DNA of 64,000 nt from Subtercola frigoramans (GCF_016907385.1 NZ_JAFBBU010000001.1:1798001-1862000); one strand, 5' to 3'; shown: positions 55,241-64,000, counted from the first letter of the stretch. The notes: a model not told the origin generated them from the sequence alone. Translations and numbers: made by a program.

Positions 55241-55829
55241 GCGCTGCGCGCCGGGCCTGGAGCAGCGTCACTCCCTCGGCAACAGGCGGCAGTCCTGCGA
55301 GCATGCACAGGAGGTCACCCCAGGCTTCGACATGGGCCTTCACATTGCCATCTCCCGGCGTCCACGAAGCGCGGAGCTCGATCTGGGCGCCGTCGCCCTG
55401 CGCAGACAGCTCCCCGAATCCCGTGGAGATGATCTTTGTTGCAGTTCCCGAAGCATGTGAATAGTCTGCACCCTGCGCGTCGAGCGCATCAATCAGCCAC
55501 GACCACGTTACGTCTGCAAGAAACGGATCGAGGCCGATCTCGGTCTCCAGCGGAGCCTGAACGAAGCACACGACGCGAAAAGCCCCGCCCCAGGCGACTG
55601 GCTCGTCGGGGTCGTACAGCAGGATGAAACGGCCCGTGCCGAGGTCGGAGTCAGTGCCGTGACGCAGGGGTGTCACGTCAGCAGACAGGGCGATGGTGTG
55701 GGGCGCGAGGTTCGCCGGAGAGGCTATCTCCTTGACCACGAGTTCTGGCCGGGCCGCAGCGCTGCGAAGTGAGCCCAGCGCCTCGGCGAATGCCGCAGGC
55801 AGAGCGGGGCTGGAGTCGGAATCGGGCAC
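55233..55829 (-). CDS. DUF3000 protein
   Basis: This 198-residue protein has FAEALGSLRSAAARPELVVKEI, the family core PHTIALSADVTP and GRFILLYDPDEPVAWGGAFRVVCFVQAPLETEIGLDPFLADVTWSWL, and GTATKIISTGFGEL. It matches DUF3000, an actinobacterial family that lies directly before rnd; the function is unknown. The GTG start lies exactly six bases after TAGTCT (55836-55841), so the transcript appears leaderless. Confidence 0.9.
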   Translation of the reverse strand: MPDSDSSPALPAAFAEALGSLRSAAARPELVVKEIASPANLAPHTIALSADVTPLRHGTDSDLGTGRFILLYDPDEPVAWGGAFRVVCFVQAPLETEIGLDPFLADVTWSWLIDALDAQGADYSHASGTATKIISTGFGELSAQGDGAQIELRASWTPGDGNVKAHVEAWGDLLCMLAGLPPVAEGVTLLQARRAARE

Positions 55830-55921
55830 GTGGCCAGACTAGAGTTTTTTGAAGTACTCGCACGCGAGGCTCGCCGCTTGAGCGTGCACCATCGGCGCCC
55901 AGACGGGCGGCGAGCCCCACA

Positions 55922-57196
55922 ATGACAGGAGATGCGTACAGTGAGAGGCCTTCAGGCATGAGCGGCAATCGAGCTGGCGCCGAACGTGCTGGGTCCCATC
56001 GGGCCAGCCGGAGTGACACCGTCTCGCCGTGGGTGCTCGGGCTCATCGCTGTGGGTGCAGCGGCCAGTGCCACAGCAGCAGTGGCCGCCTTCGTCACCGC
56101 CAAGTTCTCCCGGTCGGTGGTGATCCCAACGGATTCATCCGATGAGTCGTTACGCATCCACTCGGTCGACGAGGGTGACGGCACCATCACCCTCGGTGTA
56201 TCAGCAGACTCCCTGGTCGCCGGAAGGTACAGTCTCTGGTTCGCCGGCGGCACCGGTCACGCCAGGGTCGGCGACATCGTCTCGGTGACGGCCGGCCGGG
56301 TGACACGCAGACTCGAGCGGGTCGACTACGGTGACCTCGCGGATGCCCGGTGGTGCCGCCTCGGCAGCTGGTACTACCTCGACCCCCGTGAAACAGGTCT
56401 CGACGTCGTCGACGTCGAGGTCGAGACCGAACTCGGCCTCGCACCCGCGTGGTTCGTGCCAGCCACCGATGACCAGGGGCACCCCAGCGACCGGTGGGTC
56501 ATCCAGGTGCACGGCAGGGGCGTTCGCCGGGCAGAGACGATCCGGGCGCTTCCGCTCTTTCACGAACTCGGCTACAGCACCCTGCAGATCTCGTACCGCA
56601 ACGACGGCGAGGCACCACGGAGCCCCGACGGGCGTTACGCCCTCGGCGACACGGAATGGCACGATGTCGACGCCGCGATGAAGTACGCGATCGACAACGG
56701 TGCCAAGCAGCTCATCCTGATGGGCTGGTCAATGGGTGGCGCGACAGTACTTCAGGCGGCGACACGGTCGGTCCGGGCATCCTATCTGCGTGCCGTCGTG
56801 CTCGACTCGCCCGTGGTCGCCTGGAGCGACACGATCGTGTTCCAGGGACACCTGAACCACCTGCCGGAGCCGATTTCGAAAGGGGTGATGGCGACCATCG
56901 GCAGTGGAGTGGGCAAGTTCGTGGCCGGCCAGGCCCAGCCGATCAATTTCAAGAGACTCGACTTCGTGGCCCGTGCGGCCGAGATCACGTTCCCGATCCT
57001 CATCCTGCACAGCGATGACGACGGCTTCGTGCCCTCGACGGCCTCGAGGCGCCTGGCCGAGGCCCGGCCAGACGTCGTCACGCTCGTTCCGTTCTCGATC
57101 GCCAAGCACGTGCGCCTGTGGAACTACGACCCCGTCCGCTGGACGAACTCGATCCGCGACTGGCTCACCTCACGAGGACTGGCCGCCTCAGACTGA
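55922..57196 (+). CDS. Membrane-anchored alpha/beta hydrolase
   Basis: This 424-residue protein has one hydrophobic span near residues 38-62 (VLGLIAVGAAASATAAVAAFVTA), preceded by a basic stretch, so the catalytic part is probably outside the cell. The hydrolase core has the nucleophile Ser in MGWSMGGATV, Asp in HSDDDGFVPSTAS and a late His in IAKHVRLWNYDP. An N-terminal beta-rich domain (SLWFAGGTGHARVGDIVSV) precedes it. The substrate is unknown. The ATG at 55922 has no clear ribosome site; a second ATG at 55958, after GAGAGG, is possible. Its end overlaps the convergent sufE gene by nine bases. Confidence 0.83.
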   Translation: MTGDAYSERPSGMSGNRAGAERAGSHRASRSDTVSPWVLGLIAVGAAASATAAVAAFVTAKFSRSVVIPTDSSDESLRIHSVDEGDGTITLGVSADSLVAGRYSLWFAGGTGHARVGDIVSVTAGRVTRRLERVDYGDLADARWCRLGSWYYLDPRETGLDVVDVEVETELGLAPAWFVPATDDQGHPSDRWVIQVHGRGVRRAETIRALPLFHELGYSTLQISYRNDGEAPRSPDGRYALGDTEWHDVDAAMKYAIDNGAKQLILMGWSMGGATVLQAATRSVRASYLRAVVLDSPVVAWSDTIVFQGHLNHLPEPISKGVMATIGSGVGKFVAGQAQPINFKRLDFVARAAEITFPILILHSDDDGFVPSTASRRLAEARPDVVTLVPFSIAKHVRLWNYDPVRWTNSIRDWLTSRGLAASD

Positions 57197-57637
57197 TGCA
57201 GCGCGCAGTAGCTCGCGCACCTGGCGCTTCGCTCGCCCCAGCATTCCGCTCATTCCTCGAAGTCTGAGCGGCGAGACGGCCTGAGAGAGACCGAGCATCT
57301 GCGGGAAGTCATCGGGAACAGCGAGCAGCTGCTCCGTCGTCAAGCCGGTGAGCCCCTGCGCGAGAATCGACGCGAATCCGCGGGTGGTGGGGGACTCCTC
57401 GGGAGCCGTCGCGAAGAAGTGCACCACCGCCTTCTCGTCGACCTCCACGAAGATGAAGACCGGCGACTGGCACTCGACGACCTTCTCCAGCAGCTCCGGA
57501 TGATCGGCATACCGTTGCGGGAGGTCAGGTAACTCGTTCGAGAACTCCAGAAGCAGCTGCAGCCGCTCCTTCTGCGTGAGCGCGAGGAAGTCGTCGCGAA
57601 TCTCGGCGAGAACAGGGAGCAGATCGGTGTCAGACAT
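57188..57637 (-). CDS. sufE: SufE-type sulfur acceptor protein
   Basis: SufE accepts persulfide sulfur from the desulfurase SufS for Fe-S cluster assembly. The 149-residue protein has the active Cys in VVECQSPVFIF near residue 56, the block VHFFATAPEESPTTRGFASILAQGL and TEQLLAVPDDFPQMLGLSQAVSPLRLRGMSGML. There is no SufS gene nearby. A rhodanese gene lies 68 bases upstream on the same strand, which hints at joint sulfur handling. It overlaps the end of the hydrolase gene. Confidence 0.92.
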   Translation of the reverse strand: MSDTDLLPVLAEIRDDFLALTQKERLQLLLEFSNELPDLPQRYADHPELLEKVVECQSPVFIFVEVDEKAVVHFFATAPEESPTTRGFASILAQGLTGLTTEQLLAVPDDFPQMLGLSQAVSPLRLRGMSGMLGRAKRQVRELLRAASV

Positions 57638-57705
57638 GATGCTCCATTGTCTCAGGAACGATCCTCACGAGTGACCGTGAGGATCGAACCTGATGCCACT
57701 CCTCT

Positions 57706-58611
57706 TCAGCGAGCGATGTGTTCGCCCGGCTCCGACCCCTGAACAATGGGAACGCGGACGGCGGAGCCCCACTCCGTCCATGAGCCGTCGTAGTTGCGCA
57801 CGCCCTCGAACCCGAGCAGGTGCGTCAGCACGAACCAGGTGTGGCTCGAACGTTCGCCGATGCGGCAGTAGGCGACCACCGCGTCGTCGTCGGTGAGACC
57901 GAGTTGGTCGCGGTAGATCGCGTTCAGGTCAGCGAGCGGCTTGAACGTGCCGTCTTCTGCGGCTGCCTTGGACCAGGGAACGTTGTGGGCACTCGGAATG
58001 TGCCCAGCACGCAGGGCGCCCTCTTCAGGGTAGGCCGGTGCGGTGGTGCGTTCTCCGCTGTATTCCTCTGGCGATCGAACGTCGACGAGCTTTCCGCCTC
58101 CGTTCAGGTGCGGCACGATGTCGTCTTTGAACGCGCGGATCTCGACGTCGCTGCGCTCGGAGATCGGATATTCGACCGGTGTCACCTCCGGCTCGTCCGT
58201 GGTGATGGCACGCCCTTCGGCAATCCATTTGTCACGGCCACCATCGAGCAGACGGACGTCTTCGTGGCCGAAGAGGCTGAAGACCCAGAGGGTGTAGGCA
58301 GCCCACCAGTTGCTCTTGTCGCCGTAGATGACGACGGTGGAGTTGCGGGTGATGCCCCGGGAGCCTGCGAGCGTGGCGAACTCCTCGCCGAAGATGTAGT
58401 CCCGTGTCACCGGGTCGTTGAGATCGGTGTGCCAGTCGATCTTCACCGAACCGGGAATGTGGCCGGTCTCATAGAGCAGAACGTCTTCGTCGGACTCGAC
58501 CACGACGACATCGATGTCATCGAGATGCGCTTCGAGCCACTCGGTGCTCACCAGCCGGTCTGGGTGTGCGTATTCGGCGAACTTCGGGCTGGTGTCTGTT
58601 TCGACGGCCAT
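57706..58611 (-). CDS. Thiosulfate/3-mercaptopyruvate sulfurtransferase (two rhodanese domains)
   Basis: This 301-residue protein has two rhodanese domains. The N-terminal one ([30 protein letters not shown]) lacks the catalytic Cys, and the C-terminal one has the active Cys in [17 protein letters not shown] near residue 248. The active loop CRIGERS is of the mycobacterial CysA/SseC type, usually classed as a thiosulfate sulfurtransferase. It transfers sulfane sulfur to an acceptor. It lies upstream of sufE on the same strand and is divergent from zapE. Confidence 0.92.
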   Translation of the reverse strand: MAVETDTSPKFAEYAHPDRLVSTEWLEAHLDDIDVVVVESDEDVLLYETGHIPGSVKIDWHTDLNDPVTRDYIFGEEFATLAGSRGITRNSTVVIYGDKSNWWAAYTLWVFSLFGHEDVRLLDGGRDKWIAEGRAITTDEPEVTPVEYPISERSDVEIRAFKDDIVPHLNGGGKLVDVRSPEEYSGERTTAPAYPEEGALRAGHIPSAHNVPWSKAAAEDGTFKPLADLNAIYRDQLGLTDDDAVVAYCRIGERSSHTWFVLTHLLGFEGVRNYDGSWTEWGSAVRVPIVQGSEPGEHIAR

Positions 58612-58672
58612 TGTTACCTCCTTGCGGCCCCGGGGAGGGCCGATCTTCGATCGTGCGCTTTAATAGCCAGTG

Positions 58673-59704
58673 ATGACAACTGACAGCACAACTCTTCCTC
58701 TGCACCTCGTCGACCTCCGGCCCACTCTGAGTGGCGCGGAGATGGCTGCGGTGCTTGTGCCACCACGCCAGTTTGACACGGCATCGTTCGACTCCTACCG
58801 GCCTGACCCCGATCATCCGTCACAAGCCGCAACACTTCAGGCGGTGAGAGAGTTCGCCGGCAGCTGGGCCCCGGCGAAACAGACCGGGTTCTTCGGGCGC
58901 GGCAAGAAGGCTCCAGCAGCGAAAGCGGGAATCTACCTCGACGGCGGGTTCGGTGTCGGAAAGACTCACCTGCTCGCCGCCCTCTGGCACGCGGCTCCCG
59001 GTCCCAAATACTTCGGCACCTTCATTGAGTTCACCGCTCTGGTCGGCGCCCTCGGGTACGCCGAGACCGTGAAGCTGCTGACGAGCGCGAAACTGATCGC
59101 CATCGACGAGTTCGAACTCGACGACCCGGGCGACACCATGATGATGACGCGACTGCTCGGTGATCTCGTCGCGACCGGCAGCAAGCTCGCCGCGACATCG
59201 AATACGCCCCCGAATGCCCTGGGGGAGGGGCGGTTTGCTGCACAGGACTTCCTGCGGGAGATCCAGGCGCTGGCCGACCGCTTCGACATCATCCGCATCG
59301 ACGGCCTCGACTACCGCCGCCGTGACATCGAGGGCCACGCGAAGTCGTTGAGCGCTGAAGACCTGGCCACGCAGATCAGCACACTCGAAACGAACGGCGC
59401 CCGATTCACCGTCGACTCCTTCTCGCAGATCGTGGCCTTCCTCGGTTCGCTCCACCCCTCGAAGTACATCAAGCTCCTCGACGATGTCGACGCTCTGGTG
59501 ATGACCGACGTGGTCGAACTGCACAACCAGACGGATGCCCTGCGGCTCGTCGCCTTCATCGATCGCGTCTACGACGCTCAGCTGCCCATCTACGCCTCTG
59601 GTGTTCCACTGGACCAGGTGTTCGCCGGTGACATGCTGAACGGCGGCTACCGAAAGAAGTACCTGCGTTCGGTCTCTCGCCTCATCGCCTCGACCCAGTA
59701 CTGA
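58673..59704 (+). CDS. zapE: AFG1-like ATPase (ZapE)
   Basis: This 343-residue ATPase has the Walker A motif GGFGVGKTHLLAALWH at about 90-105, the Walker B block KLIAIDEFELDDPGDTMMMTRLL, and sensor-like SKLAATSNTPPNALGEGRF. This is the AFG1/ZapE family; ZapE in enterobacteria affects Z-ring stability under low oxygen, and in actinobacteria the role is not settled. The ATG at 58673 lies six bases after TAATAG (58661-58666), so the mRNA is probably leaderless; the GTG one codon before is possible. It is divergent from the rhodanese gene. Confidence 0.9.
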   Translation: MTTDSTTLPLHLVDLRPTLSGAEMAAVLVPPRQFDTASFDSYRPDPDHPSQAATLQAVREFAGSWAPAKQTGFFGRGKKAPAAKAGIYLDGGFGVGKTHLLAALWHAAPGPKYFGTFIEFTALVGALGYAETVKLLTSAKLIAIDEFELDDPGDTMMMTRLLGDLVATGSKLAATSNTPPNALGEGRFAAQDFLREIQALADRFDIIRIDGLDYRRRDIEGHAKSLSAEDLATQISTLETNGARFTVDSFSQIVAFLGSLHPSKYIKLLDDVDALVMTDVVELHNQTDALRLVAFIDRVYDAQLPIYASGVPLDQVFAGDMLNGGYRKKYLRSVSRLIASTQY

Positions 59705-59820
59705 CCCTGTCGACCGAGTCCGTGCGCGTTCCCGGTGCGGCGTGCTCTGGAAGCTTCTGAATACCGTTCATTTGTGCCCCAAATAAGGGGTATAAATTTC
59801 AATGGAATTGTCGGTTCGCC

Positions 59821-59889
59821 GAAACACAGTTGTTACATAGGGCGCAATCGCGTTACGCGCTCGAAACATGGTTCGACACCTGTCGAAAC
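59821..59889 (+). promoter_or_regulatory. GlnR-type nitrogen boxes upstream of the ammonium transporter
   Basis: A full box reads GTTAC (59852), GAAAC (59863), CGACA (59874) and GAAAC (59885), each separated by exactly six bases. A second pair, GAAAC (59821) and GTTAC (59832), has the same spacing just upstream. The 292-base gap to amt otherwise shows an A/T-rich stretch (CCCCAAATAAGGGG near 59777), a possible promoter part. Confidence 0.75.
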
Positions 59890-59996
59890 CTCGACCCACG
59901 ATGCTAACGGTGTAGCCGAGGCGAGCAGATCCCGACATGAACCCGGATTGTCCTGCGCACCGGTGCATTTACTCGGTTCGAGAGAGGTAATTTTCT

Positions 59997-61319
59997 ATGC
60001 ACTTCCTAGCAGATGATCCAACTACAGGAGATCTGGCAACAACGATCAATGCACTGTGGCTGCTGGTAGCCGCCGCGCTCGTCCTGGTCATGACTCCCGG
60101 TGTCGCGTTCTTCTACGGCGGCATGGTCAAGGCAAAGAGTGTCGTCAGCATGATGATGATGAGCTTCGGAGCCATGGGCCTCGTGGGTGTGCTCTGGATG
60201 ATCTACGGCTACGGCCTCGCATTCGGAACGGTCGCCGGCGACACGAGCAACGACCTCATCAAGGGGGTTCTGGGTAACCCGACCGGCCAGTTCTTCCTGG
60301 GCGACCTGATCTCGGCACCCGATGGATCGGGCCCGAGCCTCTTCGGACTCGCCTTCGCCGGCTTCCAGGCGACGTTCGCCATTATCACGGTGGCCCTGAT
60401 CTCCGGTGCGATCGCAGACCGCGCCAAGTTCGGTGCCTGGATGGTCTTCGCCTTCTTCTGGGTGACCATCGTGTACTTCCCCGTCGCTCACTGGGTGTTC
60501 AACTTCACCCTCACCGACGGGGTCGTCTCCGACGGCGGCTGGATCGTCTACAACCTCGGCGTGAACGACTTCGCCGGTGGTACCGCGGTGCACATCAACG
60601 CCGGTGCTGCGGGCCTCGCCCTGGCCCTGGTCCTCGGCAAGCGCATCGGGTTCCAGAAGGGGATCCAGAAGCCTCACAACGTGCCCCTGACCCTGCTCGG
60701 TGCTTCGCTGCTCTGGTTCGGCTGGTTCGGCTTCAACGCCGGTTCTGAAGCAGCTGTCGACGGCATCGCGGCCACCGCCTGGATCAACACGCTCGCCGCT
60801 CCTGCCGCTGCCATCCTGGGTTGGTTGATCGTCGAGAAGATCAAGGACGGCAAGGCCACCTCGATCGGTGCTGCTTCGGGCGCCGTCGCCGGTCTGGTCG
60901 CCATCACCCCGGCGTGTAACATCCTGACGCCCGGCTGGGGCATGCTCCTCGGCCTGATCACCGGTGCCGTCTGCGCCGTCGCCATCGAGCTGAAGTTCAA
61001 GCTCGGCTTCGACGACTCACTCGACGTCGTGGGCATCCACCTCGTCGGTGGAATCATCGGTACCCTCTACATCGGTATCTTCGGTAACGGAATCGGCCTC
61101 ATCGACCGGATCGCTGCTGGCGACGCGACGCCGTTCTCACAGCTCGGTGCTCAGGCGCTCGGCGCCTTCTCGGTGCTGATCTACTCCTTCGTTCTCGCCT
61201 GGATCATCGGCACGATCATCCAGAAGACGATGGGTTTCCGCATCACCAACGAAGACGAGATCGCTGGCGTCGACACAGTGGTTCACGGCGAAGAGAGCTA
61301 CGCACTCGACGCGGTGTAA
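59997..61319 (+). CDS. amt: Ammonium transporter (Amt/AmtB)
   Basis: Amt conducts ammonium into the cell. The 440-residue protein has 11 hydrophobic helices and the typical blocks TPGVAFFYGGMVKAKS near 34-50, SFGAMGLVGVLWMIYGYGLAFG, TFAIITVALISGAIADRAKF, GWIVYNLGVNDFAGGTAVHINAG (pore His) and IGTLYIGIFGNG. GAGAGGTAA precedes the ATG. A GlnR box upstream and a strong hairpin after the stop make it a single-gene unit. No glnK lies directly downstream, unlike many actinobacterial amtB operons. Confidence 0.95.
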   Translation: MHFLADDPTTGDLATTINALWLLVAAALVLVMTPGVAFFYGGMVKAKSVVSMMMMSFGAMGLVGVLWMIYGYGLAFGTVAGDTSNDLIKGVLGNPTGQFFLGDLISAPDGSGPSLFGLAFAGFQATFAIITVALISGAIADRAKFGAWMVFAFFWVTIVYFPVAHWVFNFTLTDGVVSDGGWIVYNLGVNDFAGGTAVHINAGAAGLALALVLGKRIGFQKGIQKPHNVPLTLLGASLLWFGWFGFNAGSEAAVDGIAATAWINTLAAPAAAILGWLIVEKIKDGKATSIGAASGAVAGLVAITPACNILTPGWGMLLGLITGAVCAVAIELKFKLGFDDSLDVVGIHLVGGIIGTLYIGIFGNGIGLIDRIAAGDATPFSQLGAQALGAFSVLIYSFVLAWIIGTIIQKTMGFRITNEDEIAGVDTVVHGEESYALDAV

Positions 61320-61365
61320 CCACCACCTGCACCAAACGCTTCACAGCTCGACCCGCTTCACAGCA

Positions 61366-61413
61366 CGAAACCGGGTGTCGCTCCCTCTTCTTGAGGGAGG
61401 GCACCCGGTTTCT
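61366..61413 (+). terminator. Terminator hairpin after amt
   Basis: GAAACCGGGTG and CACCCGGTTTC pair, and within them GCTCCCTC / GAGGGAGG pair around a short TTCTT loop. It lies between convergent amt and fadD. Confidence 0.8.
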
Positions 61414-61432
61414 GCGTGAACGGTGTGAACGC

Positions 61433-63232
61433 TCAGCTGTCGGTGAGCAGATCCTCGCGCACCCTGCGGCGCAGCACCTTGCCGATGAGCGAGGTGGGAA
61501 GCTCGTCGATGACCACGATTCGCCGGGGCACCTTGTAGGCCGTCAGGTGGTCGCGACAGAAGTCCCGGATGCTCTTCTCTTCGAACTTCGCACCCTTCAC
61601 CAGCACGACCGCAGCGACGACGTCCTCACTCCCGCCGGCACCGGGCAGTCCGACCACCGCGGCGTCCTTCACACTCGGGTGAAGGCGCACCGCCTCCTCG
61701 ACCTCCGACGGCGAGACGTTGAATCCGCCAGTGATGATGAGCTCTTTGATGCGGTCGACGACCGTGACGAACCCTTCGGCGTCACTGGTCACGATGTCAC
61801 CCGTGCGGAACCAGCCGTCCTCGATCAGCACGTCACGCGTCTGGTCGGGCTTCTGCCAGTATCCGGCGAAGACCTGCGGACCCCGGATCAGGAGTTCCCC
61901 CGCTTCGCCCTGGGGCAGGTCGAGCGTCGGGTCTTCGCGGTCGACGATGCGGATCTCCGTGCTGGGGAACGGCACACCGATCGTGCCAGCCTTACGAGTC
62001 GGCCCGACGGGATTGCCGAGCGCCACGGGAGAGGTCTCGGTGAGGCCGTAGCCTTCAACAAGGATGCCGCCGGTGACCTCTTCCCATAAAGTGACGGTCG
62101 AAGCCGGCAGGGTCATCGCGCCAGAGATCGCAAACCGGATACCGTGAAGATCGACGCCTCGGTCCCTGGCCGTCTGGGCGAGCTTCTGGTAGATCGGCGG
62201 CACGGCGGGCAGGAACGTCGGGGGGTGCTTCTTCGCGGCGCGAAGAACCAGGTCGACGTCGAACCGGGGAAACAAGACGAGCCGCGCTCCCGCGCTCATG
62301 GCAAACGTCAGGCAGAGCGTGAGCCCATAGGCGTGGAACATCGGGAGGGCACCGTAGACGACTTCGCCCCCTTCGCGGAGTTCTGGCAGCCAGGCGCGCC
62401 CCTGCAGGGCATTGGCGTGCAGGTTGAGGTGGGTCAGCATCGCGCCTTTCGGGCTGCCGGTCGTGCCACTGGTGTACTGGAGAAGAGCAAGGTCTTCTCT
62501 CGTGGGCCCGGGAACCGAATCCTTGATCCGTCGATGATTGAGCAGCGTCTTCCAGGCGGTGGTGTGGCGGGCGACTCCGTGCAGGGCATCGCGCGCCTGT
62601 CGCGCCTTCCTCACCGGGAGCCGAAGCGCGATCCGCGTGTGCAGCGGCATGCCTTCGGTCAGGTCGACAGAAATGAGGTGTTCCACGGCAAGATCGTCGG
62701 GCATCTTCTGGATCGTTTCGCACACCCTGTCCCAGGCGATGACGACCCGTGCGCCGTGGTCTTCGAACTGGTGTCGCAGCTCTTTCGGCGTGTAGAGCGG
62801 GTTGTGCTCGATGACGATGGCGCCGAGTCGCAGCACAGCGTAGAAGGCGGCAATGTGCTGGGGGCAGTTCGGCAGCACCAGGGCGACCCGATCGCCATGT
62901 TTCACGCCCAGCCGGCGAAGGCCCTCTGCGGCACGATCGATCTGTTCGCCGAGCTGGTTGTACGTGGTTTCAGCACCGAAGAACTCGAGCGCGATCTGTG
63001 GCCCATAGGTCTTCACCGAGGTGCGAATCAAGTCGCTGAGTGACCCCTCGGGCAATTCGATGTCGGTCGGAACGCCAGGCGCATAGCTTGCCAGCCACGG
63101 CCGGTCTGCGAGGTTGTTTGCGCGCAATGGAGCACTACCTGAAACAACTCTGGCTGAATCGGGCCCGGCTGGGGCCGTTCCGTCGGATCGTGAACTCTCG
63201 CCGTTCGTGTACTCAGTTGTGCTCATGCTCAT
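61433..63232 (-). CDS. fadD: Long-chain fatty-acid-CoA ligase (AMP-binding)
   Basis: The enzyme activates fatty acids to acyl-CoA. The 599-residue protein shows the adenylate motifs: YTSGTTGSPKGAMLTH (P-loop A3), MFHAYGLTLCL, GYGLTETSPVALGNP (A5), GWFRTGDIVTSDAEGFVTVVDRIKELIITGGFNVSP (A7-A8) and a C-terminal Lys block LPTSLIGKVLRR. The N-terminal 35 residues are Ser/Gly-rich and variable. The start is ATG 63232 or 63226; a TTG at 63244 is less likely. The substrate chain length is not certain. It is convergent with amt. Confidence 0.92.
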   Translation of the reverse strand: MSMSTTEYTNGESSRSDGTAPAGPDSARVVSGSAPLRANNLADRPWLASYAPGVPTDIELPEGSLSDLIRTSVKTYGPQIALEFFGAETTYNQLGEQIDRAAEGLRRLGVKHGDRVALVLPNCPQHIAAFYAVLRLGAIVIEHNPLYTPKELRHQFEDHGARVVIAWDRVCETIQKMPDDLAVEHLISVDLTEGMPLHTRIALRLPVRKARQARDALHGVARHTTAWKTLLNHRRIKDSVPGPTREDLALLQYTSGTTGSPKGAMLTHLNLHANALQGRAWLPELREGGEVVYGALPMFHAYGLTLCLTFAMSAGARLVLFPRFDVDLVLRAAKKHPPTFLPAVPPIYQKLAQTARDRGVDLHGIRFAISGAMTLPASTVTLWEEVTGGILVEGYGLTETSPVALGNPVGPTRKAGTIGVPFPSTEIRIVDREDPTLDLPQGEAGELLIRGPQVFAGYWQKPDQTRDVLIEDGWFRTGDIVTSDAEGFVTVVDRIKELIITGGFNVSPSEVEEAVRLHPSVKDAAVVGLPGAGGSEDVVAAVVLVKGAKFEEKSIRDFCRDHLTAYKVPRRIVVIDELPTSLIGKVLRRRVREDLLTDS

Positions 63233-63373
63233 CTGTGGCTGCAACCTCTCTGTAGCGCCTCAGCACCGTCTACAGCGGCGCAGTTCCCAGACAGTATGCG
63301 CGGAGCCGCGACCCCTCCCGTAGCCGACTGTCGGACTCCGACAACCATCAGGCCCGTGTGGGCTGGGCGATTA

Positions 63374-64000
63374 TCAGACTTCGCCGGTCAGCGGTGCCTC
63401 ACGGCTCCCGGTGGTCAGGATGAGATGCGCGACCAGTGCGGTCCACCCCGTCTGGTGCGAGGCACCGAGGCCCTGGCCGGTATCGCCGTCGAAGTACTCG
63501 TAGAAGAAGACGTTGTCCTTCCACCGGGGGTCGGTCGAGAGCAGCTCGTACCGAGCATCCGCTGGCCGCCTGCCATCAGGCCCGGGCAGGAACACGGAGA
63601 TGAGCCGGTGTGAGAGAGCGTCGGCGACGGAATCGAGGCTCATGAAGACGCCAGAGCCGAGCGGGAACTCGACCTGCGGGTCGACTTGGGGTCCGGGGTC
63701 ACCGCCAACGGGCTCGTCGACAGCCGAACTGTAGTTGCGGAGCGCTTCGATGAGCAGCACGTTGAGCGGAAACCACACCGGCCCGCGCCAGTTGGAATTG
63801 CCTCCGAAGAGCCCGGAGGTGGATTCCGCTGGTTCGTAGTCGACGCTCGCAGTCTGCCCATTCACCTCGACACTGAACGGGTGCTCGCGATGATACGCAG
63901 AGATTCCGCGGATACCGTGGTGTGACAGCATCCCCTGCTCGTTGAAGACCTTCGTCACGATGCGGTGCAATCGCTCCGGCGAGACAAGGGCCAGCAGGTA
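63374..64000 (-). CDS. Glycoside hydrolase of MGH1/GH63-like type (3' part; 5' end off the window)
   Basis: The frame is open to the right edge, so at least 208 C-terminal codons of a larger protein are visible. It has LLALVSPERLHRIVTKVFNEQGMLSHHGIRGISAYHREHPF and GGNSNWRGPVWFPLNVLLIEALRNYSS, then DNVFFYEYFDGDTGQGLGASHQTGWTALVAHLI. These are late (alpha/alpha)6-barrel blocks of bacterial glucosidases of the MGH1/GH63 type, usually about 880 residues. The apparent TTG start at 63970 is internal. Specificity cannot be told. It reads leftwards, with fadD downstream of it. Confidence 0.85.
   Translation of the reverse strand, partial: YLLALVSPERLHRIVTKVFNEQGMLSHHGIRGISAYHREHPFSVEVNGQTASVDYEPAESTSGLFGGNSNWRGPVWFPLNVLLIEALRNYSSAVDEPVGGDPGPQVDPQVEFPLGSGVFMSLDSVADALSHRLISVFLPGPDGRRPADARYELLSTDPRWKDNVFFYEYFDGDTGQGLGASHQTGWTALVAHLILTTGSREAPLTGEV

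Overview
The window is high-GC DNA from an actinobacterium. It most likely belongs to the Microbacteriaceae, although no 16S gene or other direct taxonomic marker is present. The evidence is a long run of actinobacterial hallmark genes (SepH, DUF3000, DUF3093, DUF3159, DUF3710, DUF4191, DUF4193, DUF7455-like, PAC2, polyphosphate glucokinase, a class I MetAP with an N-terminal extension), a glnA2-glnE pair next to glnA, and a MurT/GatD pair whose missing residues fit the family's unusual cell wall. About fifty real protein genes, one structural RNA (rnpB) and several repeat families are visible. No tRNA, CRISPR array, phage or insertion-sequence transposase was recognised.

Layout. 1-941: 5' end of the kdp potassium-uptake operon (kdpA partial, kdpF and a further mini-ORF) reading left, with phased TTAGG repeats upstream. 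1195-1610: RNase P RNA. 1739-7384: ppgK, map, a SPOR-like small protein, an SDR, panB and nadE. 7434-17009: a nitrogen-assimilation block with three different glutamine synthetases (glnA2, glnA, type III glnN), the adenylyltransferase glnE, an AbiEi/DUF559-like gene bordered by repeats, and GlnR-type boxes. 17045-24400: RDD, DUF4191, an unidentified membrane protein, sucB, lpdA and pepA. 24478-30506: PAC2, MFS transporter, the primary sigma factor and murT-gatD. 30726-37147: parE, a zinc-ribbon protein, parC and an alkaline-phosphatase-like enzyme. 37256-45073: a 5'-truncated secreted-protein remnant, sepH, DUF4193, DUF3093, dut, DUF3710, DUF3159 and a CtpE-like P-type ATPase. 45132-55829: acnA behind two operator-like sites, dxs, a fadJ/fadA beta-oxidation pair, rnd and DUF3000. 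55922-64000: an alpha/beta hydrolase, sufE, a rhodanese, zapE, the ammonium transporter amt with a GlnR box, fadD, and the 3' part of a glycoside hydrolase.

How the parts work together. Ammonium entry (amt), its assimilation (glnA, glnA2, glnN) and post-translational control of glutamine synthetase (glnE) are all here, and three promoters carry 11-bp-phased half-sites of GlnR type. sucB and lpdA give two of the three subunits of the 2-oxoglutarate or pyruvate dehydrogenase complexes, and acnA adds another TCA step with apparent iron and MarR-type control. dxs feeds isoprenoids, panB coenzyme A, and nadE NAD.

Most striking observations. (1) MurT-GatD, the complex that normally amidates the alpha-carboxyl of D-Glu in lipid II, here has Gly where GatD needs its catalytic Cys, and MurT has no cysteine and so no zinc ribbon. 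In B-type peptidoglycan that same alpha-carboxyl carries the cross-bridge, so the pair may be a repurposed ligase. (2) A bipartite palindromic intergenic repeat (at least ten half-units) ends at or inside stop codons. (3) A rigid TANNNT-N6/7-start arrangement marks many apparently leaderless genes. (4) GlnR boxes, a DtxR-like box and a MarR-like palindrome can be read directly.
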